Of a stretch of DNA of 64,000 nucleotides, positions 1 through 8,675 are shown piece after piece. Both the position numbers and the translations under genes were made by a program. The notes beneath the pieces were generated by a model. That model was not told the origin of the DNA and did no database searches. It saw only the letters and a program-made list of their open reading frames with translations. How positions within the stretch are numbered: the stretch's first letter is position 1; each line of letters starts with the position of its first letter. Location: the NCBI GenBank assembly GCA_948471525.1, contig CAOKSY010000005.1, forward strand, positions 1 through 64,000, written 5' to 3'. Source of the stretch: an uncultured Clostridia bacterium. Lineage in GTDB: Bacteria; Bacillota; Clostridia; Christensenellales; UBA3700.

Positions 1-2
1 TG

Positions 3-1232
3 GTCATAATGCTTATATCCAAGAAGAGATGTTCGAAGGCGGAAGAAGAACTTGACGACGCAAGAGAAGAATACGAGAAAAACAAGGAAGACGAAAAAGA
101 CAGACGTCGCGACGAAGATATGAAGATGATGTTAATGCATATGATGGGCGGCGGCAATATGAACGGAGGGGCAGGCGGTCAAGCGCAAGGCGGATTTGTG
201 TATGCTCAACCGTCTTTAGGAGCGGAAGAGATACGGGGAATAGTATCCGAAACGATGACGGCAATGCTGCCGAATATGCAACAGTACTTGCCTCAACAGG
301 CGTCTTCCAACGACGAACTTGTACAGAAACTTATAGAGCAGAATGCGGCAAACGAAGAGAGAATACGCTTGCTAAACGAGCAGAACGAAGCGCGCATAGA
401 GAGATTAATGGAAAAATTGGTCGAACAATCTGCAGAAAAGCAGGTCGCGGCAGCTTCTATCAATGAGGAAGCCATAGAAAGAATAATAGATAAATTGACG
501 GAAAAGAACAGCTCGGGAGAGAAAACCGTAGAAAAGATCGTAGAAGTCAATAGAAGCGACGATAGGATAGATCAGTTGATGCGCAATCAAGAGACGTTGA
601 TGAGGCAAATGGAGGATTTGAAGTCCAATAAGAGCGTAGAAAAACAGGTGGTAGAGAAAGTAATCGAAGTACCAGTCGAGAAAATCGTCGAAAAAGAAGT
701 GCGAGTAGAAGTTCCTGTAGAAGTGGAGAAAGTCGTAGAGAAGATAGTGGAGAAAGAAGTCAAAGTAGAAGTGCCGGTAGAAAAGGTCGTTGCAGTACCT
801 GCGGCAAAACCGGCTGCGCCCAAGAAAGCGGTCGCTCCCAGACTTACACTTGATGAAGCATATGCGAAATTGAGCAAGGAACAGAAAAAGTATTTCGATA
901 CTCTCAAGGCTTATGCAATGGGCAAAGATAAGTGCAAAGAGAAGAAATCTACGTATTATATCTTGCTCGGACAGTCTTCGGTAAATCCTTTAGTCAAGTT
1001 GACGGTAAAGAAAGATACGACGGTCGCGCTCTTTAAGATGGAAGACGAGTACTTTAAGGATATTCGCCGCAATGCGGGATCAGACGGCACGAAAATGAAG
1101 ATCAAGGAGACGGAACTTATAGTATCCGACGCTCAGGCATTTGATACTGCGAAAGAAATGATTGATCTGAGGGAGGATCAAATTGAGAGGTATCAGGAGT
1201 ATCTTAAGGAACAGAAGAGTATGAAACGTTAA
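3..1232 (+). CDS. Coiled-coil protein with VEK-rich repeats, 5' end outside the window
   Basis: I do not recognise a named family. The frame is open to the left edge and no ribosome binding site precedes the first ATG (9), so the gene probably starts upstream. The residues before and at the first Met (V-I-M-L-I) could be the end of a membrane segment. From the first Met: a charged helical stretch (about 10-40), a Gly/Met/Asn-rich linker (45-65), a long coiled coil (100-215), a low-complexity block of Val-Glu-Lys repeats such as VEKVVEKIVEKEV (about 210-265), an Ala/Pro linker, then a compact C-terminal domain (about 275-407). This could be a membrane-anchored scaffold or envelope-spanning protein; the function is unknown. 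Confidence 0.75.
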   Translation, partial: VIMLISKKRCSKAEEELDDAREEYEKNKEDEKDRRRDEDMKMMLMHMMGGGNMNGGAGGQAQGGFVYAQPSLGAEEIRGIVSETMTAMLPNMQQYLPQQASSNDELVQKLIEQNAANEERIRLLNEQNEARIERLMEKLVEQSAEKQVAAASINEEAIERIIDKLTEKNSSGEKTVEKIVEVNRSDDRIDQLMRNQETLMRQMEDLKSNKSVEKQVVEKVIEVPVEKIVEKEVRVEVPVEVEKVVEKIVEKEVKVEVPVEKVVAVPAAKPAAPKKAVAPRLTLDEAYAKLSKEQKKYFDTLKAYAMGKDKCKEKKSTYYILLGQSSVNPLVKLTVKKDTTVALFKMEDEYFKDIRRNAGSDGTKMKIKETELIVSDAQAFDTAKEMIDLREDQIERYQEYLKEQKSMKR

Positions 1233-1236
1233 AATC

Positions 1237-1308
1237 TGTCATATCGACCGAAGTGGAGAGATCTAATCAATAATAATATAAAGGATAAGATTTCTCCATT
1301 ACAGTCGT
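1237..1308. repeat. Dispersed palindromic repeat, copy A
   Basis: The left half reads CGACCGAAGTGGAGAGATCT and the right half is a degenerate reverse complement (AAGATTTCTCC...CAGTCG). Related pieces follow at about 1374-1400 and 1425-1447. Other copies in this window lie near 51573, 52928, 58604, 58932, 58989 and 63890. Confidence 0.7.
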
Positions 1309-1554
1309 AAGGAGCGAAGCATTGGTGTAGTGAGCAAGCATATTCGTCTCGTGTGAGTGTCAATGACAAATTATCGGATGAGATTTCTCTGCTGCAGTCG
1401 AGAGACGACAATGTGGTGTTTTCTTCATTACATTGCATTTCGGTAGATTTGATAGATTAGATAGTCGATGCGACAATTTAATACCGTCACACTGAAATAC
1501 TTTTTCGAAATATTGGAATTTAATAAAAAATCCAACATCTCAATCCTCATTATA

Positions 1555-1590
1555 AAAACAGTCGACGGAGTTAAATACGTCGACTGTTTT
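1555..1590 (+). terminator. Perfect 12-bp inverted repeat, possible terminator
   Basis: AAAACAGTCGAC (1555-1566) and GTCGACTGTTTT (1579-1590) are exact reverse complements around a 12-nt loop. The downstream arm ends in four T and continues TGTT. It lies about 320 bases after the first gene, so it may end that transcript or act in both directions. Confidence 0.5.
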
Positions 1591-1746
1591 TGTTATAGAC
1601 AAGATGTTGATAAAATATATTATATATTAAATAAAAAATTGTCGTTTAAATATTGTGAAAAATTTATCAAAGTTACCTTCAATTCAGACTATTACGGACT
1701 AAAAGTGATTTATAATAAGCTATCATACAAAAAAATTTTATCAAAT

Positions 1747-1775
1747 TTGACAAATTTCAAAAATGCAGTTAAAAT
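1747..1775 (+). promoter_or_regulatory. Promoter for the large repeat lipoprotein
   Basis: TTGACA (1747-1752), a 17-base spacer, then TAAAAT (1770-1775). A start near 1782 gives a leader of about 45 bases before the ATG at 1826. Confidence 0.55.
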
Positions 1776-1825
1776 ATATGTGTTTGAGAATGTAAATATT
1801 TCATATTTAAAGATCGAGAGGGAGT

Positions 1826-4800
1826 ATGAGAAAGATTTTTATCAGATTGGCGTTGATAATGCTTTTAGCGGCTATGGCTATATCCGTTTTTGTCGCTTGC
1901 GAGAATACGCAAAAGCAATTTAACGTTAGATTTATAAGCGATGACGTCGAGTACGCCAACGCTATGACGGCGGAAGAGGCAAAGGAGTATTTAAACAGTC
2001 TTCCCACAAGAGACGGATATGTATTCCAAGGATGGTATCTGGATAAGGACGAGTGGCGACAGGAAGTCAAGGCCGACGATATTGAAAATTATATCAGTAA
2101 CGGAAACTTCAACGTTTATGCAAAGTGGGGCGCTATCGTCGATGCGATCACTATAGTTTTTCTCGATTATAATAATGCTGTTTTGCTAGATAGACAGTTC
2201 GATAGGGCAGACGTCGATTTGACTTTTCTCAAGCCGTCCGTAAAGCCTACCGACAACCAATATACATACACTTTCTCTCATTGGGATTGCGATATGAGCG
2301 ATCTCACTTTGGCTATGTACACCGCTACTCCCGTGTACAACAAAGAATTGAGAACTTTTGAAGTAAAATATTTTGATCAAGGTGAATTGATCTATAGCGA
2401 AAAAGTTAAATACGGTGAAAATGCCAGCGCAGACGTAGTCACTCCCGATAAGAGACCGTCTACTCCTAAGTTCGATTATAAGTTTGTAGGTTGGGACGGC
2501 GAGTGGCAGAATATCAAGTCGGACGTTTCGCTTAGAGCAAGATGGGAAGAAAATCTTAGAAAATATAAAGTTGAATTCAATTTCGGCGACAGTCTCAAAG
2601 AAACGAAATATATAAATTACGGAGAAGCGGCTATCGCTCCTACAAACGTTCAAAAGAGCAGCGATCCGCAATACGACTATAGATTTACCGGTTGGGACAA
2701 CGTATTCGATAACGTGAGATCCGATACGGTAGTCAATGCGGTTTACGTAGGTATTGCGCGTATATACGAAGTAAGTTTTTGGGTCGACGATACGTGTATT
2801 CAGTCGACAAGCGAACTGTACGGCGCAAACGTTACTGCGCCTGCTAATGTTGTGAAAGTCAGGGATGACGGATATACCTATCAATTTACGGGATGGGATA
2901 AGACTTTTGACAATATCACGGGACATACAAAAGTCAACGCAATATTCGATAAGATAGCAAATAAATACAAAGTCACTTACGTAGATTGGAACGGCAAGAT
3001 ACTTTTTGTCGACGAAGTAGAGACCGACGAAGCGTCCGTATATCAGGGCGACGAGCCGTCGCGAGCATCAAATCAACAGTATGAATATACATTCGCGGGT
3101 TGGAGCGACAGCGATAAATTGAGTTGCGTCAAGTCGAGTTTTGAAGTCTATGCTATTTACGATGAAAATATCCGTACCTTTAACGTTACGTTCAACTACG
3201 GACGCGACAAGCAAAAGGTGATCGAGGACGTTGAATTCGGTTCGGATCTGCTCAGCGAGGACGTAATTCCTACCGATACGGATAAGGAATCCGATCCCAA
3301 ATACGACTATACTTTTGTAGGTTGGAAGTATCCTCAACAGGGATATCTAGGATATATTACGTCCGATATGGAGATCAATGCAATCTATACGGAGACGATC
3401 CGCAGATATATAGTCAAGTTCATCAACGACGGCACTGTAGTCAAGACGCAGGAAGTCGCGTATGACGACTATCCGACGGCGCCGCTCGATCTCATTATGA
3501 ACGACACGGTTCAGTACAACTATACTTTCCTCGGTTGGGGCTTGACAGACGATGCGTTTGTCGGAGAAGACAACCAATTCCAAGCGCTGGACGTAAATAA
3601 TACCGCGGTAGTCGGAGAGATAACCTATACGGCGGTGTATCTGAGAAAAACACAGAGATACACGGTTTCGTTCTTCAATGAAATAACAGTAGGCAACAGA
3701 GTCAAAGTATTGGAAGTGGAAGTCGATTACGGTACGAACGCAACGTCGCTTGCGCCGGAAGCTTCTAAAGAATCTACCGTAGCGTATGAGTATACTTTTG
3801 CGGGTTGGAATAAAGATATCGAATTTATCTCCGCAAATATTGAAGTCGACGCAACGTATACCCAGGAACTTAGAACTTATACCGTTACTTTCTATAACGG
3901 AGACGAGGTATATGCGGAGTATAAGGTACAATACTCAAAAGCTTCTCCGAGACCGGAAGTAAATCCGACCAAAAATTCTACGGTAGAACACGATTTCGAG
4001 TTTTTGAATTGGATAGGCGGTATCGGATATATCGAAGGAGATACTCGCGTCGAAGCAGACTATAAAGCTATTACAAGAAAATATCTGGTCACACTTTTCA
4101 ATCTCGCGACATATGAATTGCTTACTTCTATCGAACTTTTCTACGGCTCGCCGATAGATATAAAGATAGAAAGAGACGGATATTATTTCGACAGTTGGTA
4201 CAGAGATCCCGAATGCACGACTATGTTCAACACCGATACGGAATTTGTCGACGGCGTTATGATGCTCTTCGGAAATACCGTAATGAAGGGAATAGAACAC
4301 GACGGAAGCACTATTACGGGTTACAGCGGTACGAATCCGAACGTGATATTGCCGTTTGTCATCAAGGGAACTAAGATGAATACCATCAAGAAGGAAGCTT
4401 TTGCCAATAACGCGGTAATGGAAAGCATATATATTCCCGATTCGTATACGAGCGTAAAGGCGAGCGTATTCAAGAATATCGCTCAACTTGATATCTATAC
4501 GCAGGTAAACAATGCGCCTGCTCTCGATTATCCGTACGGATGGAGCATGTACTGGAACAGCGATAGCGCATATATGCCCGGAATAGGCAACAGTCAGCGT
4601 ATCGTCACAAACGGCGTCGATGGTATATTCGTCGTGGGCGATTATCAGTATATCCTCAAAGGAAGTCAGGCTATAATAAATAAATTTGTCAACAACAATT
4701 CTGCAAGAGCGTATATCGAAGCTAATCTCGAATACAATAAACCGTATTTCGAGTACGTATTGCACGTCGACGATAAGACGGGGCAGGAGAGAAACATCTA

Positions 4801-6034
4801 TACGGTCAATTATACGGCAAAGAAATATGAGATAAAGACAATATCGCAGTCTGCATTCCAAGAGTGCAACAATCTTGTAAGCGTATTTATACCGAATACG
4901 ATAACGGCTGTCAAGAAATATGCGTTCAGCGGTACGTCTGCAAATATATATATCCAAAGAAATAAGCCGGCAATAGGCGACGTGCCGGGAGGTTGGGATC
5001 TCAACTGGAATGCGAATAGAAAGGGACACGAGGGAGAAAGAACTCTCTATTGGGGCGTAGTCGGTATGGATCAAGTAGGAGATTATACCTATATATTCAA
5101 AGGCGACGGAACTGCAATAGCCGCTGAATTCAACGGAAATAAGACTACTACGCTCAAAGTCAGCGTTCCCGCAACGGTCGAGTATAAAGATCCAAACGGT
5201 CAGAACGGCGAACTGATGACCTATACCGTGACGGAACTCGGAGCAGAGATCTTTGCAAATATGGCGATGCTCAATGAGGTTGAAATAGCCGAGGGAGTAA
5301 AGAAGATAGGCAATAAAGCCTTCTATATGGACACTAGGCTTAGCGATATAAAATTGCCGTCTACTCTTGAAGAGATTGGCGCGTATGCGTTTGTCGCAAA
5401 CAATGCTCTGAAGGAGATATGGATACCTGCTACAAAGGTTGGCGCGTTCGCGTTTGCAGGCTCCAGTGCAACTATATATATGAGAAAGGAGAAGAAACTG
5501 GTCGATACAAATCTCGGATTGTACTGGAATATTAAGTTGGGATTCGAAGACATAAGCAAGTTGACCAACATCAAGGATATTGCAGGTCTCGTATTCTCGC
5601 CTGAGTATCTGCCGACTTATTGGAACGTGGCAAATATTTATACCGACGTAGCGACGGAAACGGGTAAAAAGTCTAATATGAATTATATTCTCTACAACGA
5701 CGGTACTGCCGAACTCATAGCTTGCAGCGGAGTAACTATGACGCGGCATGTAGAAAATTACGTCATACCCGAGGCAATCACGGTAGACGGAAAAACATAT
5801 ACGGTCACGGCTATAAAGGGAGACGCGTTTAAAGATAACGGTCAAATTAAGACGTTGACGATACCGGCGACTGTGACTACAATAGGAGCAAATGCTTTTG
5901 CCGGTTGCGGAAAACTTACCATATATACAGCTCATACTTCCAAGCCGAGCGGTTGGGACGACGCGTTTAATCCCAATGACAGACCGATAAATTACGGTAC
6001 TTCTAACGCCGCGGTAGAACAGCCGGCTGCATAA
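1826..6034 (+). CDS. Giant surface lipoprotein with InlB-type and BspA-type repeats
   Basis: This is probably an extracellular, lipid-anchored adhesin or ligand-binding protein of 1402 residues. The N-terminus is a signal peptide ending V-F-V-A-C with Cys25 as lipidation site. Residues about 45-830 hold roughly ten Listeria-Bacteroides (InlB B-type) repeats, each marked by Y-x-Y-x-F-x-GW (for example YTFVGW, YEYTFAGW). From about 845 to the end there are BspA-type leucine-rich repeats (LRR_5) such as TIKKEAFANN and VKKYAFSG. There is no LPXTG motif or C-terminal membrane anchor. GAGAGGGAG just upstream of ATG 1826 serves as binding site, although the spacing is short. The family is common in gut anaerobes; the ligand cannot be read from sequence. 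Confidence 0.88.
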   Translation: MRKIFIRLALIMLLAAMAISVFVACENTQKQFNVRFISDDVEYANAMTAEEAKEYLNSLPTRDGYVFQGWYLDKDEWRQEVKADDIENYISNGNFNVYAKWGAIVDAITIVFLDYNNAVLLDRQFDRADVDLTFLKPSVKPTDNQYTYTFSHWDCDMSDLTLAMYTATPVYNKELRTFEVKYFDQGELIYSEKVKYGENASADVVTPDKRPSTPKFDYKFVGWDGEWQNIKSDVSLRARWEENLRKYKVEFNFGDSLKETKYINYGEAAIAPTNVQKSSDPQYDYRFTGWDNVFDNVRSDTVVNAVYVGIARIYEVSFWVDDTCIQSTSELYGANVTAPANVVKVRDDGYTYQFTGWDKTFDNITGHTKVNAIFDKIANKYKVTYVDWNGKILFVDEVETDEASVYQGDEPSRASNQQYEYTFAGWSDSDKLSCVKSSFEVYAIYDENIRTFNVTFNYGRDKQKVIEDVEFGSDLLSEDVIPTDTDKESDPKYDYTFVGWKYPQQGYLGYITSDMEINAIYTETIRRYIVKFINDGTVVKTQEVAYDDYPTAPLDLIMNDTVQYNYTFLGWGLTDDAFVGEDNQFQALDVNNTAVVGEITYTAVYLRKTQRYTVSFFNEITVGNRVKVLEVEVDYGTNATSLAPEASKESTVAYEYTFAGWNKDIEFISANIEVDATYTQELRTYTVTFYNGDEVYAEYKVQYSKASPRPEVNPTKNSTVEHDFEFLNWIGGIGYIEGDTRVEADYKAITRKYLVTLFNLATYELLTSIELFYGSPIDIKIERDGYYFDSWYRDPECTTMFNTDTEFVDGVMMLFGNTVMKGIEHDGSTITGYSGTNPNVILPFVIKGTKMNTIKKEAFANNAVMESIYIPDSYTSVKASVFKNIAQLDIYTQVNNAPALDYPYGWSMYWNSDSAYMPGIGNSQRIVTNGVDGIFVVGDYQYILKGSQAIINKFVNNNSARAYIEANLEYNKPYFEYVLHVDDKTGQERNIYTVNYTAKKYEIKTISQSAFQECNNLVSVFIPNTITAVKKYAFSGTSANIYIQRNKPAIGDVPGGWDLNWNANRKGHEGERTLYWGVVGMDQVGDYTYIFKGDGTAIAAEFNGNKTTTLKVSVPATVEYKDPNGQNGELMTYTVTELGAEIFANMAMLNEVEIAEGVKKIGNKAFYMDTRLSDIKLPSTLEEIGAYAFVANNALKEIWIPATKVGAFAFAGSSATIYMRKEKKLVDTNLGLYWNIKLGFEDISKLTNIKDIAGLVFSPEYLPTYWNVANIYTDVATETGKKSNMNYILYNDGTAELIACSGVTMTRHVENYVIPEAITVDGKTYTVTAIKGDAFKDNGQIKTLTIPATVTTIGANAFAGCGKLTIYTAHTSKPSGWDDAFNPNDRPINYGTSNAAVEQPAA

Positions 6035-6106
6035 TTAAGCAAAAAATCGTTTTGAGCTGCGGGCAAGGATTGCGCGCAGCAGACGGTCTTGAAAAGTTAT
6101 TGATAA

Positions 6107-6132
6107 AATTACCGCTATCATAAGCGGTAATT
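6107..6132 (+). terminator. Hairpin after the repeat lipoprotein
   Basis: AATTACCGCT (6107-6116) pairs perfectly with AGCGGTAATT (6123-6132) around a 6-nt loop. It is followed by a T-rich but interrupted tract, so it is a plausible terminator of moderate strength. Confidence 0.55.
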
Positions 6133-6169
6133 ATTCTATTTACTGAAAGGGCGTAGAGATCAAAAAGAG

Positions 6170-6198
6170 TTGACAACGTTAAGCGCAAATAATATAAT
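6170..6198 (+). promoter_or_regulatory. Promoter of the riboswitch-mntP transcript
   Basis: TTGACA (6170-6175), exactly 17 bases, then TATAAT (6193-6198): a full consensus vegetative promoter placed directly before the aptamer. Confidence 0.85.
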
Positions 6199-6202
6199 AT
6201 AG

Positions 6203-6320
6203 ATACAGAGGGAGTAGTTGGCGCAATAGCGTTGCAAGTCAACATACTGATAGCAATATCTGGCTTGTATTAAATAACGAGACTCGCGGTGGCATTGCTA
6301 TGCACGGAGTCTGTCTTTTG
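6203..6320 (+). ncRNA. Manganese riboswitch (yybP-ykoY class)
   Basis: The leader carries conserved pieces of the yybP-ykoY aptamer: GAGGGAGTAG (6208-6217), the AAGTCAACATACTG segment (6237-6250) and AACGAGACT (6276-6284) closing the basal stem. After it, AGACTC (6280-6285) can pair with GAGTCT (6307-6312), followed by GTCTTTT. This looks like a terminator that competes with the basal stem. Family knowledge: this aptamer binds Mn(II) and usually switches on manganese exporters. The downstream gene is exactly that, which makes the assignment strong. Confidence 0.87.
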
Positions 6321-6362
6321 GGTATAGCGAAGTCGCTGTACTCTTTTTATTTTGGAGGAAAT

Positions 6363-6926
6363 ATGCTGCACGCTGTATTTTTGGGATTCGGTCTGGCGAT
6401 GGATGCGTCTTGCGTATCTATGACCAACGCTATGATCGAAAGGAAGATGAAGATATTAAAGGCATTCGCGTTATCATTGGTATTCGGCTTGTTTCAGTTT
6501 GCCATGCCGTGGATAGGATACGGATTGGGATCGCTGATGACGGATTATCTCTCCGCTTTCATTCCGATAATCGCGCTTGTCTTTCTCAGCGTCATAGGCA
6601 TAAAGATGATAATCGAGTGCGTGCGCGGTAAGAAACGCGGAGAAGATCTTTCTGAGAAAAAAATAGGCGCGGGCGAAGTATTTATGCAAGCGATAGCGAC
6701 GTCTATTGACGCGCTCAGTATAGGAGTTCTGTATATAGAGGAAGGCGCGGCGAAGGCGGCTGCATCTTTCAGTATAATAGGCGCTATCACGGTTGCGTTG
6801 ACCTTCATCGCGTTTTTTATAGGAAAAAAGTTCGGCGCTTGGTTAAAAAACAAAGCCGCGATTTTGGGCGGTATTATATTGATCGTTATAGGATTAGAGA
6901 TATTCATTGAATCGTTTTTTAAATAA
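6363..6926 (+). CDS. mntP: Manganese efflux pump MntP
   Basis: This is a membrane exporter of Mn(II) (DUF204/YebN family) of 187 residues, the normal family length. Six hydrophobic segments form two related halves. The first begins FLGFGLAMDASCVSM, with the family's membrane Asp, and the second contains IATSIDALSIGVLY with the matching Asp. I chose ATG 6363 because TTTGGAGG lies just upstream and the family motif starts right after it; an in-frame ATG at 6300 lies inside the riboswitch hairpin. It is transcribed alone behind the Mn riboswitch, so expression should rise with manganese. Confidence 0.92.
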   Translation: MLHAVFLGFGLAMDASCVSMTNAMIERKMKILKAFALSLVFGLFQFAMPWIGYGLGSLMTDYLSAFIPIIALVFLSVIGIKMIIECVRGKKRGEDLSEKKIGAGEVFMQAIATSIDALSIGVLYIEEGAAKAAASFSIIGAITVALTFIAFFIGKKFGAWLKNKAAILGGIILIVIGLEIFIESFFK

Positions 6927-6991
6927 ATTGTTTCATAATTTTAGATTAAAAATCAGAAAATTGTTTTAATGAGAAAATTTACGTCAAAATA

Positions 6992-7020
6992 TTGACTTTT
7001 GTAATTGTATTTTATATACT
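6992..7020 (+). promoter_or_regulatory. Promoter for the AbiH gene
   Basis: TTGACT (6992-6997), 17 bases, TATACT (7015-7020). Start near 7027, and an AGAGG binding site at 7036-7040 precedes the ATG at 7050. Confidence 0.7.
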
Positions 7021-7049
7021 ATTGTTAATTTAAATAGAGGATTGATAGA

Positions 7050-8156
7050 ATGAATACTGCTTTTTTGCTCGGCAACGGGTTTGATTTGAATTTAGGATTA
7101 AAAACTAGCTACCGAGACTTTTATAAATATTATTGTGAATTAGGCAGCGTAGAGAGCGCTGTCGCAAAATTTAAGGGTATGTTAAGTGAAAATTTTGATA
7201 ATTGGTCTGATTTGGAAGTTGAATTGGGCAAATACTCCAGGTTTTTTAACAAAGACAACGAAAATCAATTTGTTAAACTTTTATATGATATCCAAGATAA
7301 TCTTGCGGATTATTTAGATAAACAGGATACTTCTTTTAACGTATCCGACGTAGATAAAATGAAAGCCTATGACGGCTTGACTAAGTTTGAAAATTTTTTT
7401 ACACCGCGAGAGCGTCAAGAATATTATGCTCACAAAAGATTTTATTCTGGAAAAATCAATAATATAAATATAATATCATTTAATTATACAAAGACTTTTG
7501 AGAAAATATACGATTGGAAAGGAAAGTCTATAGCGTTAGGAAATAGTAGCGACGGAATAAATTCTTATATTAATAATCTGGCGTCCTTTGAACATATTCA
7601 CGGAACAACCGACTTGAATATGATCATGGGCGTAAACGATGCGACTCAGATAGCTAACGATGAGTTGAGACGCTCTTTGCATACGGTGAGATCCATTGTA
7701 AAGACGGAGATGAACGTGAATGCCGGTACGTTGAGGGATAATAGGTGTAGAGATTATATATCGCAAGCCGACGTAGTTTGCATTTACGGTATGTCTATGG
7801 GCGAAACCGACAGTGTATGGTGGGAGCTGGTAGGGAAATGGTTGCTTGAAAAACCGCATGCAACATTAGTGATTTTTAGCAAAGTCGAGGAAATTTCTGC
7901 GCGAAGATCTTATCTGGCGACCAACATTAAAGAAGAAGTAAAGAATAAATTTTTGACTCAAGCAAAAATAGAAGATAAGCATAGGTCGCTTCTTGCTAAA
8001 AGAATTTTTGTATCTCTTAATTCCAAGATGTTTGATATAAAGTTGCTACCCCCAAACAAAGATGGTTACGGAGATGCGGCGCGAACAGCGATAAAATTCG
8101 TTGAAGATATGGAAAAAAATAATTATGCAAACAATATTGTTAGAATAAATAAATAA
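7050..8156 (+). CDS. abiH: AbiH-family phage abortive-infection protein
   Basis: A cytoplasmic protein of 368 residues. It matches the AbiH family by its N-terminal LLGNGFDLNLGLKTSYRDF (6-24), the central IISFNYTKTFEKIY (141-154) and the EHIHGTTD segment (181-188). Family knowledge: AbiH of Lactococcus lowers phage yield by abortive infection; its biochemistry is poorly known. The gene has its own promoter and no recognisable partner, lies directly before the tRNA cluster and is more A+T-rich than the neighbouring genes, which fits acquisition by transfer. The family call is firm; the defence role here is inferred. Confidence 0.85.
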   Translation: MNTAFLLGNGFDLNLGLKTSYRDFYKYYCELGSVESAVAKFKGMLSENFDNWSDLEVELGKYSRFFNKDNENQFVKLLYDIQDNLADYLDKQDTSFNVSDVDKMKAYDGLTKFENFFTPRERQEYYAHKRFYSGKINNINIISFNYTKTFEKIYDWKGKSIALGNSSDGINSYINNLASFEHIHGTTDLNMIMGVNDATQIANDELRRSLHTVRSIVKTEMNVNAGTLRDNRCRDYISQADVVCIYGMSMGETDSVWWELVGKWLLEKPHATLVIFSKVEEISARRSYLATNIKEEVKNKFLTQAKIEDKHRSLLAKRIFVSLNSKMFDIKLLPPNKDGYGDAARTAIKFVEDMEKNNYANNIVRINK

Positions 8157-8216
8157 AATAGGACAGTCGCGCGCACGGAGAAGAATTAAAGACTTGCCCG
8201 AAGCAAAGTAAAAGAA

Positions 8217-8243
8217 AAAAGCGAGGTAGTCCTCGCTTTATTC
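8217..8243 (-). terminator. Terminator between abiH and tRNA-Pro
   Basis: AAAGCGAGG (8218-8226), loop TAGT, CCTCGCTTT (8231-8239). On the minus strand the hairpin is followed by a T run, so it ends the tRNA transcript. In the other direction it can also stop abiH. Confidence 0.8.
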
Positions 8244-8272
8244 TGATACTTGCTCAACTGCAAGTCTTGCAA

Positions 8273-8349
8273 TGGTCGGAGTGGCGGGATTCGAACCCAC
8301 GGCCTCTTGGTCCCGAACCAAGCGCGCTACCAAACTGCGCTACACCCCG
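8273..8349 (-). tRNA. tRNA-Pro (CGG)
   Basis: A 77-nt cloverleaf with encoded CCA. The anticodon loop TTCGGGA sits between CTTGG and CCAAG and gives anticodon CGG (codon CCG). The T-arm contains GGTTCGAATCC. Confidence 0.95.
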
Positions 8350-8407
8350 TAATAATATTTAATTCAGTTTTTTATTTGTAACAGAGCTTGTCCTTACTGC
8401 GGTTTTT

Positions 8408-8435
8408 CTTGCTCTGGTGCTGCTGACCGGACTTG
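8408..8435 (-). repeat. Copy of the tRNA-Leu 3' end
   Basis: 28 bases identical but for one to 8541-8568, which is the 3' end of the intact tRNA-Leu plus a few flanking bases. The copy stops inside the T-arm, so it is not a tRNA gene. It is joined to the block GTAAGGAGCGAAGC (8435-8448), which also occurs at 1307-1320. Confidence 0.8.
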
Positions 8436-8547
8436 TAAGGAGCGAAGCGACGGAATAGCGAGCAATAATTTATATATTGCAAGCGTCACTATTTCGGGCT
8501 GTACGTGTCTGCAGCATTTTTTGCAAGTTGCGATAGCATACTTGCTT

Positions 8548-8634
8548 TGGTGCTGCTGACCGGACTTGAACCGGTACGAAGTCGCCTTCGAGGGATTTTA
8601 AGTCCCTTGTGTCTGCCTATTCCACCACAGCAGC
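8548..8634 (-). tRNA. tRNA-Leu (TAA)
   Basis: An 87-nt class II tRNA with a long variable arm and encoded CCA. The anticodon stem AGGGA/TCCCT encloses CTTAAAA, anticodon TAA (codon TTA). Acceptor GCTGCTG pairs with CAGCAGC. Confidence 0.95.
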
Positions 8635-8645
8635 GCAAATCAAGA

Positions 8646-8670
8646 AAAATGCTCTTGCAGAAGCAAGAGC
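8646..8670 (-). terminator. Terminator inside the tRNA cluster
   Basis: GCTCTTGC (8651-8658) and GCAAGAGC (8663-8670) form a perfect 8-bp stem with a 4-nt loop. On the minus strand ATTTTTC follows. It lies between tRNA-Cys and tRNA-Leu and would lower expression of the last two tRNAs. Confidence 0.7.
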
Positions 8671-8675
8671 TATTT

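Larger units (their letters stand above)
1233..1746. other. Gene-poor gap with dispersed repeat pieces and a hairpin
   Basis: The first part (1237-1450) is made of pieces of the dispersed palindromic repeat described elsewhere in this annotation, including the block GTAAGGAGCGAAGC at 1307-1320. The rest is very A+T-rich. It contains a 12-bp inverted repeat (1555-1590). A 151-codon open frame (1468-1923) crosses the region, but it contains that hairpin and the next gene's promoter, so I do not call it a gene. Confidence 0.5.

Noticed and set aside
1468..1923. A 151-codon open frame upstream of and overlapping the repeat lipoprotein
   Set aside because: It has no ribosome binding site, contains a terminator-like perfect inverted repeat (1555-1590) and the promoter of the next gene (1747-1775), and overlaps that gene by 98 bases. 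A decayed or very unusual gene cannot be fully excluded because chance alone rarely leaves so long a frame open.
3935..5935. A 666-codon open frame antisense to the repeat lipoprotein
   Set aside because: It mirrors the repetitive Tyr/Asp-rich codons of the lipoprotein and carries no signal of its own.
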